Below, one piece after another: positions 1-13,799 of a stretch of DNA of 64,000 nucleotides (position 1 is its first letter; each line of letters begins with the position of its first letter). The notes under the pieces are model-generated. The model ran no database searches. It was not told where the DNA came from and saw only the letters and a list, made by a program, of their open reading frames with translations. The stretch comes from Stercorarius parasiticus (Eukaryota; Chordata; Aves; Charadriiformes; Stercorariidae). Position numbers and translations under genes: made by a program. The stretch covers positions 596,135-660,134 of the forward strand of contig VWZL01000259.1 of assembly GCA_013396915.1 (NCBI GenBank), written 5' to 3'.

Positions 1-936
1 TGAATTCAAAGTGAAAGACTTCCAAAATAGCTTTTTTCTTCTACACATTATTAAGTAAAAGTAGTCTTTGTTAAGCAAATAGACAACAGACTCTTAAATA
101 CTTTGTTAAAACTCTTAAATAATCCCCTAAGACACTGCAAGTACTTTCTCAACCATGTTCCGTTTCATATTACAGATGTTTTTTTTTGCCATTTGTTATT
201 GTAGAATTCTACAAATGTCAGAGGTATGTACACGAATTGCTAGATTTCGTAGAATTTACTTAAAATGTGGTTTAACAAGGTTTTGGATTTTGTATGCTTC
301 TCTCCAGTATTGGAAAATCAACAATTTCTACTTGCAATTTTGTCTGAATCTTCTGCCAGCCGTTTCACGTGAAGACCTGAAGCTGTGAAACTGTGAGCTG
401 TAGGGTAATAGCGATGTCTGGCTGGTGGGGACCCCACCTTTTATGGTGAAGCAAGCCCACATGCAGCTGAAGTTCACCTGAGCCATTTGCAAAAGCTCTT
501 GTGGGAAGTTTGAATGTAAAGCTGAATTTTATCAACCTGGAGATCTCCACAGCACAAGAAAATACCGTGCCAGGTAACTGGTGCTGGCAGCAGTGTAGGA
601 GTGTTACAGTGGGTATCTCTGCGTGGTATTTATTAGGTGTATTTTGCAGCTCCCATAAACATACTGAGCTGGTTTTAAATAAAACAGCGTAAATGCTGCA
701 GCCCTTCAAACGGCAACGCCGAGCTCAGTCTGGACGAGCTGCTTCTGCGTTAACTCGCCTTCTTGGGTGGCTTCTGCAGCTACCGCTGCCCTCCCCAGCA
801 ATGCTGTTACATGTACCTAAATGCAGGTACATCCAACATACGAGATGGAAGGATGTTGTTTTTGATTCATGAATGCCAGTACGCTGTTTAACGTTAGCAT
901 GTCAGTTGTTCATGTAAAATAAGCACCATAGGCAAA
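1..936. other. Non-coding AT-rich sequence, nothing identified
   Basis: No repeat, RNA gene or exon could be recognised here. Short open frames occur on both strands (for example 155-388 + and 365-709 -). They overlap one another, show no domain, and are of the length expected by chance in AT-rich vertebrate DNA. Confidence 0.5.
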
Positions 937-939
937 AAA

Positions 940-1171
940 AACCTATATAGACATATTTTTCTATGTATATATAAATATTCATATATAAAAATAAATATAA
1001 TAAAATATATAACCACTAAAATGGCTATATATATGTATTGCATCATGGGCAAAAGAAAAAGTATTGAGCTTATATACATATATATTTTATATATACATAT
1101 ATGCACACATACATATAAAAATAAATACATATGAATATATATAACAATTTATATATAACATAGCCATTTTA
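940..1171. repeat. AT-rich low-complexity block with flanking inverted repeat
   Basis: This is about 230 bases made largely of TATA, ATAT and TACATA units. A perfect 12-base inverted repeat brackets most of it: TAAAATGGCTAT at 1017-1028 and its reverse complement ATAGCCATTTTA at 1160-1171. The interior is also rich in short self-complementary TA steps, so a cruciform or long hairpin is possible. It may be an expanded dinucleotide array that has decayed. Confidence 0.75.
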
Positions 1172-2558
1172 TTATAGGAAACAAGAAATTATTCTGCCCT
1201 TAGAGCATGAGTTATTACAAGCAAAATAGTCCTCTGCAGCTGAATCGCTGCTTTGATTGTTGCTTGATGTGAAAGATAAACTTTATTAATCAATGTCTTT
1301 ATTAAGTCACTTGTAACTGATGATGAGGTTGTGTGACATCAGGATTTAAAGGTGGGAATTTTAGGTACCTGAGTTCGAAGTATTTTCAAGAGGTTTTTTT
1401 TTTCATTATAATTAAAAATGCTCTTGTTCCTAGTAATCTAATTTTAAGGAATAGTCAGGCAATTAGTCATCTGATTTAAAGGAATAACAGCTTAGATAAT
1501 AAGAAAAACCTGCTTTTCTTATTGCAAAGTTTATAGTTGATGTTGGTGAGTTTTCCCAACTTCATCATTTTTTCTGCTGAAATATTAGACCTGAGTGGGG
1601 AGCCGATAGCAGAAGAATATCTGAGCAGCCCCGAGGGGCCGAGCGGAGTAGTTCCAGATGCTGAAAATTTTTTTTTTTTTTTTAATATTCTTGTACTTTG
1701 TAAGGGACCAGTTGCGGTACTATAATTCTTTTGCATGTTTCAGGAAAAGTTGTCTTAAACGGAACATTTGCACATGTGGAATCTCTTCTTCTGTCCCTTG
1801 AATGAAGGTGGGCTAGGGGAAGGGGTTCTTTGCTTGAAAAAATAAAAAATAAAAAAAAGAAGAAAATTCTGTCTCATTTTAAGACTTTTTTGAATCCTCA
1901 GAATTTAACGCACACTATCTTATTTCTGAAATTACTTTGTGTTAAATTTAATTCCTGACCAGATTCTTCATATCCGTACCTACTGCTTTCTGTTTGAACC
2001 CATGGAGATAAATCTATTTTATATATACCATCCTCGCAACCCCTGCAAGCAGAATTAAGATGCCTCAGAAGGATGCAGAAATAATGATGCAAGCGGATTT
2101 TCCGCAGCTCTCCTTGCACCTCCTTCCGAGGCTCTGCGGCTGGGTTAGGCTGGGCAAAGCTTTTTTCCTTCTGAGAATGTCCTTTCTTGTGGGGCGCTGG
2201 CATCTTTTTCATCGGTTGTCTCTCACAAGTACTTGGACATTCCTGTTTTCCCACAAGTGCTTGCCAGTCTGTGCGCTACAGCTAATTTAGGCATTATTCT
2301 GTATTCTATATTATTAGAGGTAACTCGTCAAGAGAGCTTGGGTCAGTATCATATCATTTTCCTTTGGCTAGGAGCAAATCACTAAGTTGCTTATTTTTAT
2401 TTTTTTATTAAAAATATATTTTAAAAAATATTTATTAAATATGTATTACAAAATGCAAGCTAAAAGTTAAATTTTAACTCCAGATGATTACACATTTTGC
2501 AGCCCTTGGGTGTGTATGTGGGTGCAAGGCGGAGAGTGACGCTGGTAAAAGTTGTTGC
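1172..2558. other. Non-coding sequence, nothing identified
   Basis: No recognisable repeat or exon. It contains homopolymer T runs (about 1391 and 1669) and an AT-rich stretch near 2395-2450. An open frame on the minus strand at 1898-2254 overlaps one on the plus strand at 2060-2290, and neither has a recognisable domain. Confidence 0.5.
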
Positions 2559-2600
2559 ACATCTTACACCAGAAACAAGACATCTTACGCCAGAAACAAG
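2559..2600. repeat. 21-bp tandem duplication
   Basis: Two adjacent copies of a 21-base unit lie at 2559-2579 and 2580-2600. They begin ACATCTTAC, end CCAGAAACAAG, and differ at a single base (A versus G). The near identity suggests a recent local duplication, for example by replication slippage. Confidence 0.9.
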
Positions 2601-5600
2601 CAACCAGGCAGGATCAAGGAATGAACAGTTGTGCCAAAAGAATTAGTGATGTGTTTGTCAGCTGGTGTAGGATAAATAATTATTCTCGTTTTCCAGCATC
2701 AGCAGCGTTTGGTGGTTATCAGCTGTTCTGAATGCACAGAGGGACTATAGGTGTAACCCATGGGGTAGCGCTATGGGAAGGAAGTGAAAATGCGAGAGCT
2801 GCTCCGATGTTCTGCATTCAGCTGAGCCACAGGTCGCTGGAGATTTCTCCTTGGTTTTGGGTGCTCTCTCCATTTTTAGGGCTGTGGGTCATACCTGCTT
2901 ATGCTGTTCTTTCCCGGTGAGGCAGGGACCTTGACTGGCTACTAGGCTCTTCACAGAGGTGGAAATCAGGAAAAAGCATTTTATATAGCTGCAGTTAACA
3001 TTTTTGACACCTGTAACCCCTGAAATCTGGTTAATCAGGATCTCGTCTGGTTTATTAGCTGCTTCTGGCTTTTTTACGTCTGTAAGTATTTAGTTTCTGA
3101 GCTCTGGAGTGAGAGCTGGAGCCGCTATGGGAGCCTTTCAGATTAACCACCCTGGATACTAAGTTTGGGGGTTTTATTATTAACTAATTAATTCCTAAAA
3201 AACAGCATGCTGTTAACTTTTTAGAAACACAGGCTCAGTTCTTACGCAGATGTTGTTCTGAAAATCTATTTTTGGGGCTAAGGGGTTTCTGATAGCTATA
3301 TATAGCTATATGTGATTTCCTGAGGGACCAGCAGCAGTAAATCAAGCTCCCATCGGTCAGGTATGCATCCCTCCTGCAGCTCGCAATTCTCATGAGAAAG
3401 CTGAAAGAATCATGAATTAAATTACACTTAATTGGTAATGAATTTAAATTCATTCTGTTTATTTCATTTTTTTCTGCTGCTTGGAAAGTAATTTTAAATA
3501 AAGGATGCAGATACTTGCAGAGATCATGTCTCAGAAAACGCTAAAATAGGGATGCTGAATGATGCATTTAACTGATGGTTGAAAAATTTGGTGGAATTTT
3601 GTGGAATGGGTGAAAGTACTTAACACTTTCTCCATCTGTGACTTAAAAAGCCAATATAGACCAAAGGGTTGGGTTTACATTTCTGTGTTTCACACACACA
3701 TGTCAGCGGATTGTAATTACTCCCAGTACCTACTTGTGGCTTAATATCTAATTTTGTTCCTTTTGGAGATGTATTGCTTCTTACTTCTGCTCAAGGAAAC
3801 TGGGGCAAAAAATAGTCATTTGTCTTTCTTGGCTGCTGAACTTTTTGTTAGTAATCTATGCTAAGGCATCGGTTTTCTCCAATTACAGTGTGAATATTAT
3901 TTATCAACTGAGATGTAATGGGATTTTGCAAAAGGAGATAGCCATAATATATATGTATACCATTCAGGAAACTTTTATGTGCATTTGCAAATTCCAGCTG
4001 TGTAAGAACAACCTGGGATTGAATTTTATGAGCATAAAAATCTGGTATCTGCAGAGGTTTTCTTTCCTTGGGTGTACAGTTGAGGAGAAGCTTCAGAAGG
4101 AAAAGACCACGTATAAATCTGAGAAATGGGTTGGATAGTTTGTGTATCACGTGTATGTCTTAGAAATTAATCCTCCCCAGCGTCCATGACTGCTCTTTAC
4201 AGATCTGTGCAAGTTGTGTGCCCTTCCAAAATCAGTGCAACTTTCTGAAAGTGAAACTTTTTGAAAGCGTAAGGTTTCAGCCAGACATCGAGTGCTGCAG
4301 TCAAGTGCCCCAATTCTGGCGTATTTGGGGACCTGCTCTTGTAATGGTCCCAGCTGTAGACCATGAAAGATATTTGAGGTGGACCCATAAGCTTTTACAG
4401 AGAGAGGAAAGGTGATTGAGCGTTTGTAACTCACACGTTGCAGTTGGAAGTCATACTTGATTGGCTTTATTCTACTCTTCTAGAGTTTTAATTTTTAAAA
4501 TCCCATCTTTGTTTATATTTTCTGTTATGGAAAATTCACTGTTTTATACAGTTGAAAGTTAAAAGTTTTGAATTGTAGGTTACCAAATATTTAAGTTTTT
4601 TTTTAAACCCAAGCAAAACACAAAACAAAAACCAGCCCCCTCTTCCCAATCAGCTGTGCTCTCTATTAACTTCTTTAGCCTCCAACTAAAAACAGAGCAG
4701 ACAAATCAATATTTGCTGCCTAATAATGTGTTGGTAATAATAACAATTGCTGGACTGTGGAGGCTAATATCAGCCTTTCTTCCTTGCTGGGATTGTGTTG
4801 CTTATGTGCCACAGGTAACTATTGAGTGAGTTGCCTGTCGAGATGCACGGTTTATTTTCTGTGTGAGTTTGATGGCCAGAATCAAAGAGAAAGCGTTGGA
4901 TAAAGGGTGAGGTGGCAAATTCAGAGATGTGCAATGAGTTTATCAACTCCTGCATCATGTTATTCTATCAAGCAATCAGTGCTGTTACAAAAAATTCACA
5001 TATTTAAAAAAACCACTTTCCCAGTTGCGCTGCAGCTGGATAAATAGCATAAAGCTCGTGCAGCTACTGAATCAAGTTACTTAGGCTTATTTTAAATATA
5101 GCTGTAGACTTTGCGTAGTTCAGCATCACTGCTTTTGAAGTGAGTGGTGATGAATGGGGTTTTATGTGCTTTCGGAGCGAGGTTTGGAAGAGCGTTTTGA
5201 GTTTCTGTGATTTTATTCCTGAAGTTTTTGATAGAAAAAGCTTCTTGACATCTTGATGCTGTGCCAGAAGCCCGTGCAGATCAGCTTACCAAGGGAGGGG
5301 GTAATTCAGGAGCCCTTCTGGCTGCGCCTCGTGTCTGTAGTCGGCTGGCAGCATGATGAGACGGCAACCTCGTCACCATCCCTGCTAAAACGTGGTTTTA
5401 ACGATATAAAATGAGGTTCTTTTTCACATTCTTGTTCTGAATTGAAGTCTCTGAAATATAGTTTGGATTTCCCCTTGCAAGACCGTTTTTCCAAATGTGC
5501 CATTTCAGGAAAGACCCTCAGGCTCGCAAACATCACGTGCACCCAGAAAACTTGCCCAACCGTTTCTGGTAGCTGGTTAATATGACTGCAGTCGCGCCGG

Positions 5601-8600
5601 TCTTGTTAGAGCTTTGGCTTTGCTGTTTCAATTACAACCAGTAATAAATAATAAACTTTGGCTCTGTAAGCCTAGCCAGGCGTTAGATGCTATCTTGAAA
5701 ACCTTTGCTTCATGACTCGATCTTTTTTGGAACCTTTCTGCATCTAATAGTGACATATTTGATTATTTTTTTTTTTTGATGATACATAAATTTTCAACTT
5801 GTTTTAACTTCTTGTTATGCATCAAATGTATTACTGCATACATCAAAAACCATTTACTGAGCAAACCCTGCAGCTAACACTGATGAAGATGCTTTCTCCA
5901 GAGAAGCAACTTCCAATTAAATCAATAGTCAGTCTCTGCCAATGATGCTGAACTGGTTTTGAGGCTTTTTGGGAAGGGAAGGAGTCAGTGGAGTATTCAG
6001 GAGCCGTGAAAGGAATATTTTCTGAGGAAAATTTCCAAATGACGTTCTAAAGGAGAGTAAATTTTTGCACAGATGTTAACATTGGCTTCAGGTGATTCCT
6101 GGGAATATGCTTTCATGTTGTATAAAGAACAAACTTGGCTAGTGCAGTAAAACAGTATATTTATTAAATGAAAAACCGGAATGTCAGTGCTAAATTAAGG
6201 TTGAGAAATTAAACAGATAAAAACTTGTGGTATCTAATGCTACATTAACTAAAACATTAGCATGACTGGTTAGTGTTTATTTAGAAGTAAACGCAGTGTG
6301 TTAAAATTTAGTGAATGCAAAAAATATTGCTAAAAATATTGCATATATGAAATGAGATGCAGTTCGTCTTGCTCTAGGAGTCCATTGCCAGGCAGGGTTT
6401 GAGTTTTATGTGTTGCTTTTTGGAAGTGTGCAGTTGATAAACTTTTAAATTTTTTTCCCAGTTTATCCTGTTTTTTCTGTAAAGGTGATTCAGAGTATAC
6501 AAATGCACATTGTATATAATTACAAGAAAATCAGTAATTACTATTACTAAGCATCAGAGCCCATTAGTATGTGCTGCAGTAGATTTCACTGAAGTACTTG
6601 TGATTAGAAATTTTTCATTTCCTTTGCTGTTGCAAAGTTTCCTGTGGTTTATTTCCAACTTTCAGCACCTCTTTTCCTGAATGCATTTTAATCTTTAGCA
6701 CTGTCTGCATTTAAAAAAAAAAAAAAGGGAAATGAAAGTTAAAAAAATAAAAAGGAAAAAGATTGTAAGAAGTGCGACGTATAAGCCGTATAATTTAACT
6801 GAGGAGGGACCTGGCAAAGGCTTCCCTTTCTGCTTATGTTGCAGGTGGCTTTTTGTTCAAAGCCCTGTGAAATACCATGCAAAAGCTGTTTTGAACTTTA
6901 AGTGTAATCAGGTTGATTGTCTATCGATATCAGCAGTTGTCCTTTTTTTAGCAAGTTCTGTAAAACAAACCAAATGGTTGGGTTTTGGTTGGTTGTTTTT
7001 TTTCAGTTGAGCCATTTTTTAATTCTGTAAGCAGTTTCAATTGCAACGTTGCATATTATCTGGGGTGAGTGAAAATAACTTTAAAAAGTGGTTGGACTGA
7101 TTTTACTCAAATTTTCCAAAGTGTTTGCTTCAGATGAAGCTGTCTGTACTCATCATCCACAGATCATCTCCATCCATATTCCCGGGGAATGCACCGCAGG
7201 AGGGGTTGGATGGGTGGTGGTGGTGGGAGCTCCAGCTCACGCTGCAGAAGAAGCCACAGTCTTGAGAGCATATTCTGGAGTAGGAGCATAAGGCAATATA
7301 TTAAATATATGCACCTTTTTCTGCTCCTAGCAGGATGAAGGACAGCGAAAACAAACCAATATTAGGTACAGCAGTTGTTTCCAAGAGGCAAATTTGCAAA
7401 TACTGGAAAAAATAGATTTCTTCAAAGCAGTTGCAAAGTTGTATCTTGTTTAGTGTCTAGCTTTTGTACTAAAGTAAGGTACAGCCTTCTAGCTAAGGTT
7501 GTAATTGCTGTTTATGTACATCTCAAAGTTGATGTTACGTGACACCCAGCAGAACTTAATGGCCTGTGTAGTAGTGGCTTGAGGATGGGACATTCCCTGT
7601 GTTCTTGCGTCTACCAAACAGAATCCTGCTGATGTATTGTAAATCAAAACTGCATTAAAACAGCTCTTTTCCTCTTCATCAGGGAGGAATTTAAATTCTG
7701 AAGTCGATGGAAGTTAAGCCCCAAAGCGGGGTTGTCCGTGCCCACCTGTAAATGGATTCTCCCCACTTGAAAGCAATGGGATTTTAAATGACTTGTTGTG
7801 GTGGGGCTTCACGCGGGTGAGCCTGCCCCATGAGAGGTCTCAAGTAGCAGTTGTCCAGGGTGCTCTGTTGTAGGCCAGGTCTAAAATACTTCCTCTTGCA
7901 GTTCAAAATGTGGTATTTTCTGAAGCCGATGAACCGATTTCTGCTTCCAAAGTATATGAGGAATGACGGCTGGTGGCAAAACTCTGCTCCCACCCACTGC
8001 GACCCCCAGTTGGGGTGTAATGTATGCTTCTTTTCAGAAGGATAGTGTCTGTGGGAATTGAGACTGGGATGTGAGAGGTGAATTATTAAAAGGAAGTTGG
8101 CAACGGAGGAACAATAAGCACTGTGGTCTGTAGGAGCACAGCAGTCCCTTCCTTACCTTTATCATGGAGCTATTTCCCTAAAATGTGTTATTTATTTGCA
8201 GCTATGTGAGGCATTGAGCAGGATTGTGTATCAAATGAAAACAAAAGCTTGTCCACGAAAGGCACATGGTTTAGAGCAGCGTGTTACTGTCATAATGTGT
8301 ACTACTGGGTCTGCACTTAGAGTTGTCATGTAAGTGGTTTAAAAAAAAAAGCTGCTATATTTGGGCTCTGCCTGTCACTTGTAGTTGAGGGTTTGGCAAA
8401 TTAAGATTTTTTTTTTTTCTTCACTTAAAAAGTTATTTAAAACAATATAATTGAAAATGAGGAATGGATGTATTGGAGGGGTTGTGGCCCCTAAGACTTT
8501 GCCCTCTCTCCGTCCCCGCTGCCCTGGCTCTGTATGGGCTGTGTGGGCAGGCTTTGGTGCTGCAGCTGCAGCCAGCTGTGCTGTACAGCGCCACGTCCAA

Positions 8601-9429
8601 AATGTTTGCCCCAATTGTTTTTGCTGATGTTATGGCCTATTCAAACAAGGCAGAGCTTTGGCCTCACAAAACCTCCTGTGTCACAAATTTTTTTTTTTTC
8701 TATGAATGTTAAAATTTTCCAAGCAGAAAGAGTTGGTGGGGCGTTTTTTGGTGTTTTGTTTGGTTGGTTTTTTTTGAAGTGTTCACGCTGGAGGAATTAT
8801 AATATCCTCAAACATCACTCACATACATGTATCATCAGGCTGACTGACAGTGAAAGGGGTTGGCAAAATGGGAAGGCAGATTCAAGAGCAGTCTCTGAAC
8901 TGTTGCACGTTATGTCCATGTACTTAGAAGTGATGGGTTTGAGGGGCATGGCTGGGCACCCCTGTATCTTTGGATTAGTGCAAACACACCCCGTATTGGC
9001 TGTAGATAAGATGTTTTGATGACAAGCTCATGTGAATAGTCAATAGTGTAAAAATCAAAGGTAAATGGTAGTGATCTGGAATGAAATGAGAATTTTGCAT
9101 GTGCCAGGTGTAACTCTGTGGCTGGAGCTGTTGCAAAGATGTCAGCCTGGGGCTTACAAGAAAATAACAAGGTAAAATTAATTACTTGAATTTTCTTTTT
9201 CTTTTTTTTTTTATTGTGCAGTATTATATACATGTCTTCCTTACTCCTCCCCCATGCCAGGCTGATACTTCTGCAAGTATTTGAAAAATTCCTTTATTTC
9301 CAAGTTTAAAAATCAAACAACAGTGCATCACTTTAAAGTTACCCTGTGAGGCATTTATATATAATTCATTGTCTAGTAAACTTCTGTGAGATCCTGCTGC
9401 TCTTAAGAGGAGTAGTACAGTTTCATGAG
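2601..9429. other. Intergenic or intronic sequence without recognised genes
   Basis: This long AT-rich stretch has several poly-T runs (about 5766, 8408, 8688, 9203), two poly-A runs (about 6712 and 8341) and GT-rich simple sequence near 6976-7005 and 8741-8775. Many open frames of 60-160 codons occur, the longest at 8534-9019 (+). They carry no motifs that I recognise and are not bounded by convincing splice sites. No interspersed repeat was recognised, though strongly diverged copies could have been missed. Confidence 0.5.
3292..3309. repeat. 18-bp perfect palindrome
   Basis: ATAGCTATATATAGCTAT reads the same on both strands. It lies in otherwise unremarkable AT-rich sequence. It could be chance or a small cruciform-prone site, and no function is implied. 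Confidence 0.8.
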
Positions 9430-10280
9430 TTTATCGCATCTCTTTCATCGATGGCTTCACGGCCTGATGCGCCGTCCAGTGGGATACAGGTAGCAGGGAA
9501 CTGTCATGATGGAAAAAAGTGCTTTGCCGCTATGGCCTTAGGTCATCCGAAAATCTTACCAGGTTATGGTGTCGTAAACATTGGCTGACATGGGAGTGAT
9601 GGCATAAGGAATATGTTATGTATCACTTTTGCAGTTATGAAATTATGAAACAATTTCATTACGGGATTGGAATACGGTATTAATCATATTCTGTTACTGG
9701 TACGGGAATTTAGTAGTCAGATTTCTTACTTGACTAATAAACAAGGCTTTGGCTTGAATGTTTTTCAATTCTCTACCCGTGTTAGTCTGAACGATAAGTG
9801 CTTTTTATCACATTGTTACACATCTGACAAAAAAAAAAGGCACTCTGGATCATCGGTGGTATTAGTATCGCATTGTCTTTTCTTGCCTTTATTAAAACCT
9901 TCTTGGTCCTATTGTTGCTAAGTGATCTATCCATCTTAATATTTTCCCGATGTCTAAGCTACTGTCTGTTAATGGCATCCTAATGCATTCTGAATTGACA
10001 TATTTCACATCATTTAAACTCTGCTTACCTATTTATCATGCAGAGGTCATAACTTAGTAAGTGAAAGTCACTCGGAGGATTTTTCTTTGCTGTTCCTCTA
10101 ATTTTCCATTGCCACGCTATGTGGAAATGACAGCTCTTCCACTCACTTATTGTACAGTTGTGATAAAGGCTCTTCCTCACTCTGGCATCCGACGTAGAGG
10201 GGAGCTTTGTACGTTTGATTTCCTTCTCTTCTATTTGTGTCAGCCTGATGTGATATTAAAACTGGAAACCGGGATGTTTT
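9430..10280. other. Non-coding block with unusually many CpG dinucleotides
   Basis: I count about 22 CpG dinucleotides in some 850 bases, although the block is not GC-rich. Surrounding sequence of similar composition has visibly fewer. No exon, promoter motif cluster or repeat was recognised. Retained CpGs in AT-rich DNA can mark a recent insertion, an unmethylated regulatory element, or a formerly GC-rich sequence, and these cannot be told apart here. Confidence 0.4.
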
Positions 10281-13200
10281 GTACAGCTGTCCCTGGCCCT
10301 GGGAGGAACAAAGATGACCTGGCTGGTGTGGCATCCATCCTCTCACAGTGAGACTATCAAGTCGGTGCTTGCTGGGCCTGGGATTACGTGTCACTCAATC
10401 TTGTCAAAAATTCTATGAATATTCAATGAGGATTTTAATGTATTGTCATCAAGGAAGCAATTTCTGTGTAGTCATATTAAGCATGTTGTCATCTCTGCAG
10501 TTTAAATACATTGTTTTGCCCATGAAGTGACCTTAGGCAATTTTAAAATGGTCTCGTTTTTTTTTTTTCCATTTGCCTTATCCAAAATAAATTAGTTTTA
10601 CCTAATAGGAACGAACCTAATATGGATCTAACACATTTGTATAGGGAGAAGCACGTTCTAATAAATAATCAGGATATTATTCTACATATACTAGGATTTA
10701 TCTTTTCCGCTTACGCTTACACAAAAGGTATGAGATATGGTCAGGTAGGCTGCAGTCAAGTTGTTCGCTAACCGAGGTTTCATAATGAGTTCAATTTTCA
10801 AAGGGGAGCCTGTTAATTTAGCTCCATACTTCCACTGCTGATGATGTTTAAATCACTGTATGCTCCATCGTTGTATGTTTAGGTGTTGTTTAAGCTTCAT
10901 TGCCCAGACGAGCTTCTCATTTGCATAGATAGTGTATGAGCATATTTTGTTGTGTACATATTATTGTGGGAAAACCAATTGGGTGCTTGTAAAGTATAGA
11001 TTTTGAAGTTTATTTTCCTGTGAACTTTCTAAATTGCAGAACTCTTATAAATGCGTAGCTCTGTACGTAGCAGAGGCTGTGAAAATTGTTTTTTGAGAGA
11101 AAATTGGTGCATATAATGCTGTCATGATTTCTTCTTGCAGTATGTCCTTAATTACGTGTTTTTCTTCTGAAATCAGAACAAACTATTTCAGGATATACAG
11201 AATGTGGCATTTTAAACTGAAATGTGAACAGCAGAGCCTTGTTAGTCACACCAGTGGTTGTACTGGAAACAACAGGTATACTGTCAGATGGACTGGAACA
11301 GTGGTACATCTGGTGTGCAGTGAAATCAAGGGATTAGGTTATGAAAATACTTTGTTAAAATGCTCCTCATTAGAAAACCTGAAAATCCTGAAAAATACAG
11401 AAAAGTATATTTTGCTTTAAAATTATTTGAGAAGTAGACTACTTATTAACTCAATTAAACAGCGTTTTAGGCTGGGAAGGGAATGGTATATTCATAGCTC
11501 CAAAGCGTACCTCTGGGCCAACGCTTTAAAAATTAACTGGAAAATTTTGGTACCTTTTAAGTTTGTGTGAGAACATGAAAGGATCTGATTTTTCAGAGGA
11601 TGGATTATCATCACATCCAGGCCCAAGCAGTAGTCACTTTTGAAAAATACAGTCATTGCTTCTGAGGATACTAAGCTATTTTTTTAAAAGCATTTGTGTT
11701 CCTGCACCGAATGTCCCAATACTGGAGGAGAAGTTTTTGCCAATTTTGCAAGGTGACATTCACAGCCTTCAGCTTTGCAGTTAGACTTGAGAAAACTTTT
11801 CTTAGTACCTTCCCAGGATTGTTTCCTCTCTTCTATAAATGCTATCGAAGTAACTTACTGATAAGAACCTTCCAGAAGTTTATTTTACTTAAGTTCCTTC
11901 ACGCATTAGTTATGCGTGTGACTAGTAATGCTCTTTGATCAAATCCTTTGCACATGGATAAATATACTGAATATATGGATAAAACTGAACTGTATTTATG
12001 GATGGATGCATCTATGTACTTCTAAAGACAGGCTGCGAGGTATGTTTTATTCAAAGACACAAAGATGTCCGTTTGAAAACAAACAGGTAATCCTTGTTGG
12101 AAAAGCATACCTCTTGATAAAACCACAAATGACTGATTTAAATCATCATTATAATCCATGATTTTATTTCTCGTTTATATTCGGGCTGGACTATAGGAAA
12201 AGAAAGAACATAAAACCTCGTATGCTTTGATGTGAGTCAATCCACAGTGTCATTGATATTTTCTATAAATTATCTAAATCTCCAGAAGCAGGCGCTCGCT
12301 CTTGGGAATGAAGTGTTAGACATGGTGAGGTTGGTCAGGCCGGGCAGAGCTGTCCTTATCCAAAGAGTCAATAGGTGATGAGTCCTTCAAGACTGCCCAT
12401 TAGTACTGCTCTGTGAACGTATGAGAAGATGAGTATTTTTGGGGGTTAGGCCAACTCCAGATGAGGATTAGTTGAGTTGTATTTGGGACAAGAGAATTTT
12501 AGACCGTGTTTGCACTAAAATCTCACATCCGTGCTGCAGCCGTGCCTGGAGGGTGAAGAAGGATCCAGAGCTGGGGCAGGGAGGGGATGATGCCAATGTA
12601 AGTGGTATAACCAACCTCGACTCAAGCATTACTCTGGCTTGACGGAAGATAACTTTTCTCCCATAGTCCAGACATTAGAGACATGGAAAGAGTGAGGCTT
12701 TTGTAGTGGAAAATACAAAATTTCACTGGGTGTGCTGGCCGTGCTGATTTTCATAAGTAAGTAAAGGGCTGGATTTTCTAAACATAACACCTTCATATTT
12801 GATCATCTTCATAAGAACAGCTTTATGCTCATGTGCAGGGTCCTGCATTGTGGCAGTTGCAGTGATTTTCCATCATTTTGGTGAGTCTTGTCCAGTGAGC
12901 TGCTCTGCAATTGGGAGTGGATTAAAGAAGAAAAAAAAAAAAAGGGAGAAAAATTTTGCAGATTGATCGTTGACAAACAAAAAGGCAAGGACATGAAATG
13001 TCCCCAACTCCTAATATAGGATATTTAGAGTATAAGGCAATATGATTTTTCTTTAAGCTTCATGTTTTCAACCAATTTTTTCCATGTTTCAAAAAGCCCC
13101 GTGGTAAAGTCAAAGCAGACCAGCGCAGAATTAACAAATACAACTCTAGTACGCCTGCAGGGCTTTGGATATACATATAAAGTAGTAATCCTGTCTGAAG

Positions 13201-13799
13201 TGATTTCTTCTGAGTTGCTTAGAAAGTCTTTTGACGACTTTGTGTGTTTAAAAGCATTTATTGTTGTGGTCAGAAGAAACGATATTTTTCTCATGATTTC
13301 CACTGAGAAAAGACTGTGGTTTTCTGCAGTTTCTAACGTCTTGCGAAGTCCACAAGCAATTAGTACTGAAGCCCAGGAGAAAGAGTCGTGCTTCATGGCT
13401 TTACTTTGTTTCCCTCAAAATGTGTGTTAGATTTCAGTACTGCAAAAATTAATTTCGTATTGTTTTGCATTCTGAGCAAGCTCAGACGTATTGTTTCAAG
13501 CTGGTTGTATTACACAGTTGCACTCGGGTTTTAAATGAGTGCATAAATATTTGCAGGGAAGAGGAAAAAAATCTTTACGTGTAGAAATAACTTGTCACTA
13601 ATTAATGTAGAATCTATATGCATTTAAGCCTCTAGCTAATTGCTGTCTCACTGACTTCTCAAAGACAGACATCTGTAAGTACCACCAGCTGAAACTCTAG
13701 ACAAGTATTTTAGGGATGTGCATAAATAGAAGTATTGAATAATTAGCAAGCAGCACATATATAGTATTATATTCTAAAGGTATAAAAAGTATTGTGAGC
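10281..13799. other. Non-coding sequence, nothing identified
   Basis: AT-rich sequence with no recognised repeat. Open frames on both strands overlap at 13025-13430 (123 codons on the minus strand and 122 on the plus strand). Both cannot be real, and neither has a recognisable domain, so they are probably chance frames. Confidence 0.5.

Noticed and set aside
6712..6727. Poly-A run as a retroposon tail
   Set aside because: No retroposed body, gene copy or flanking target duplication is recognised to its left.
8534..9019. 161-codon frame on the + strand
   Set aside because: It overlaps another + frame and a minus frame, crosses T-homopolymers, and has no recognisable domain. It is probably chance.
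13025..13430. Two ~120-codon frames on opposite strands
   Set aside because: Mutual overlap on both strands, AT-biased composition and no domain. No splice sites stand out.
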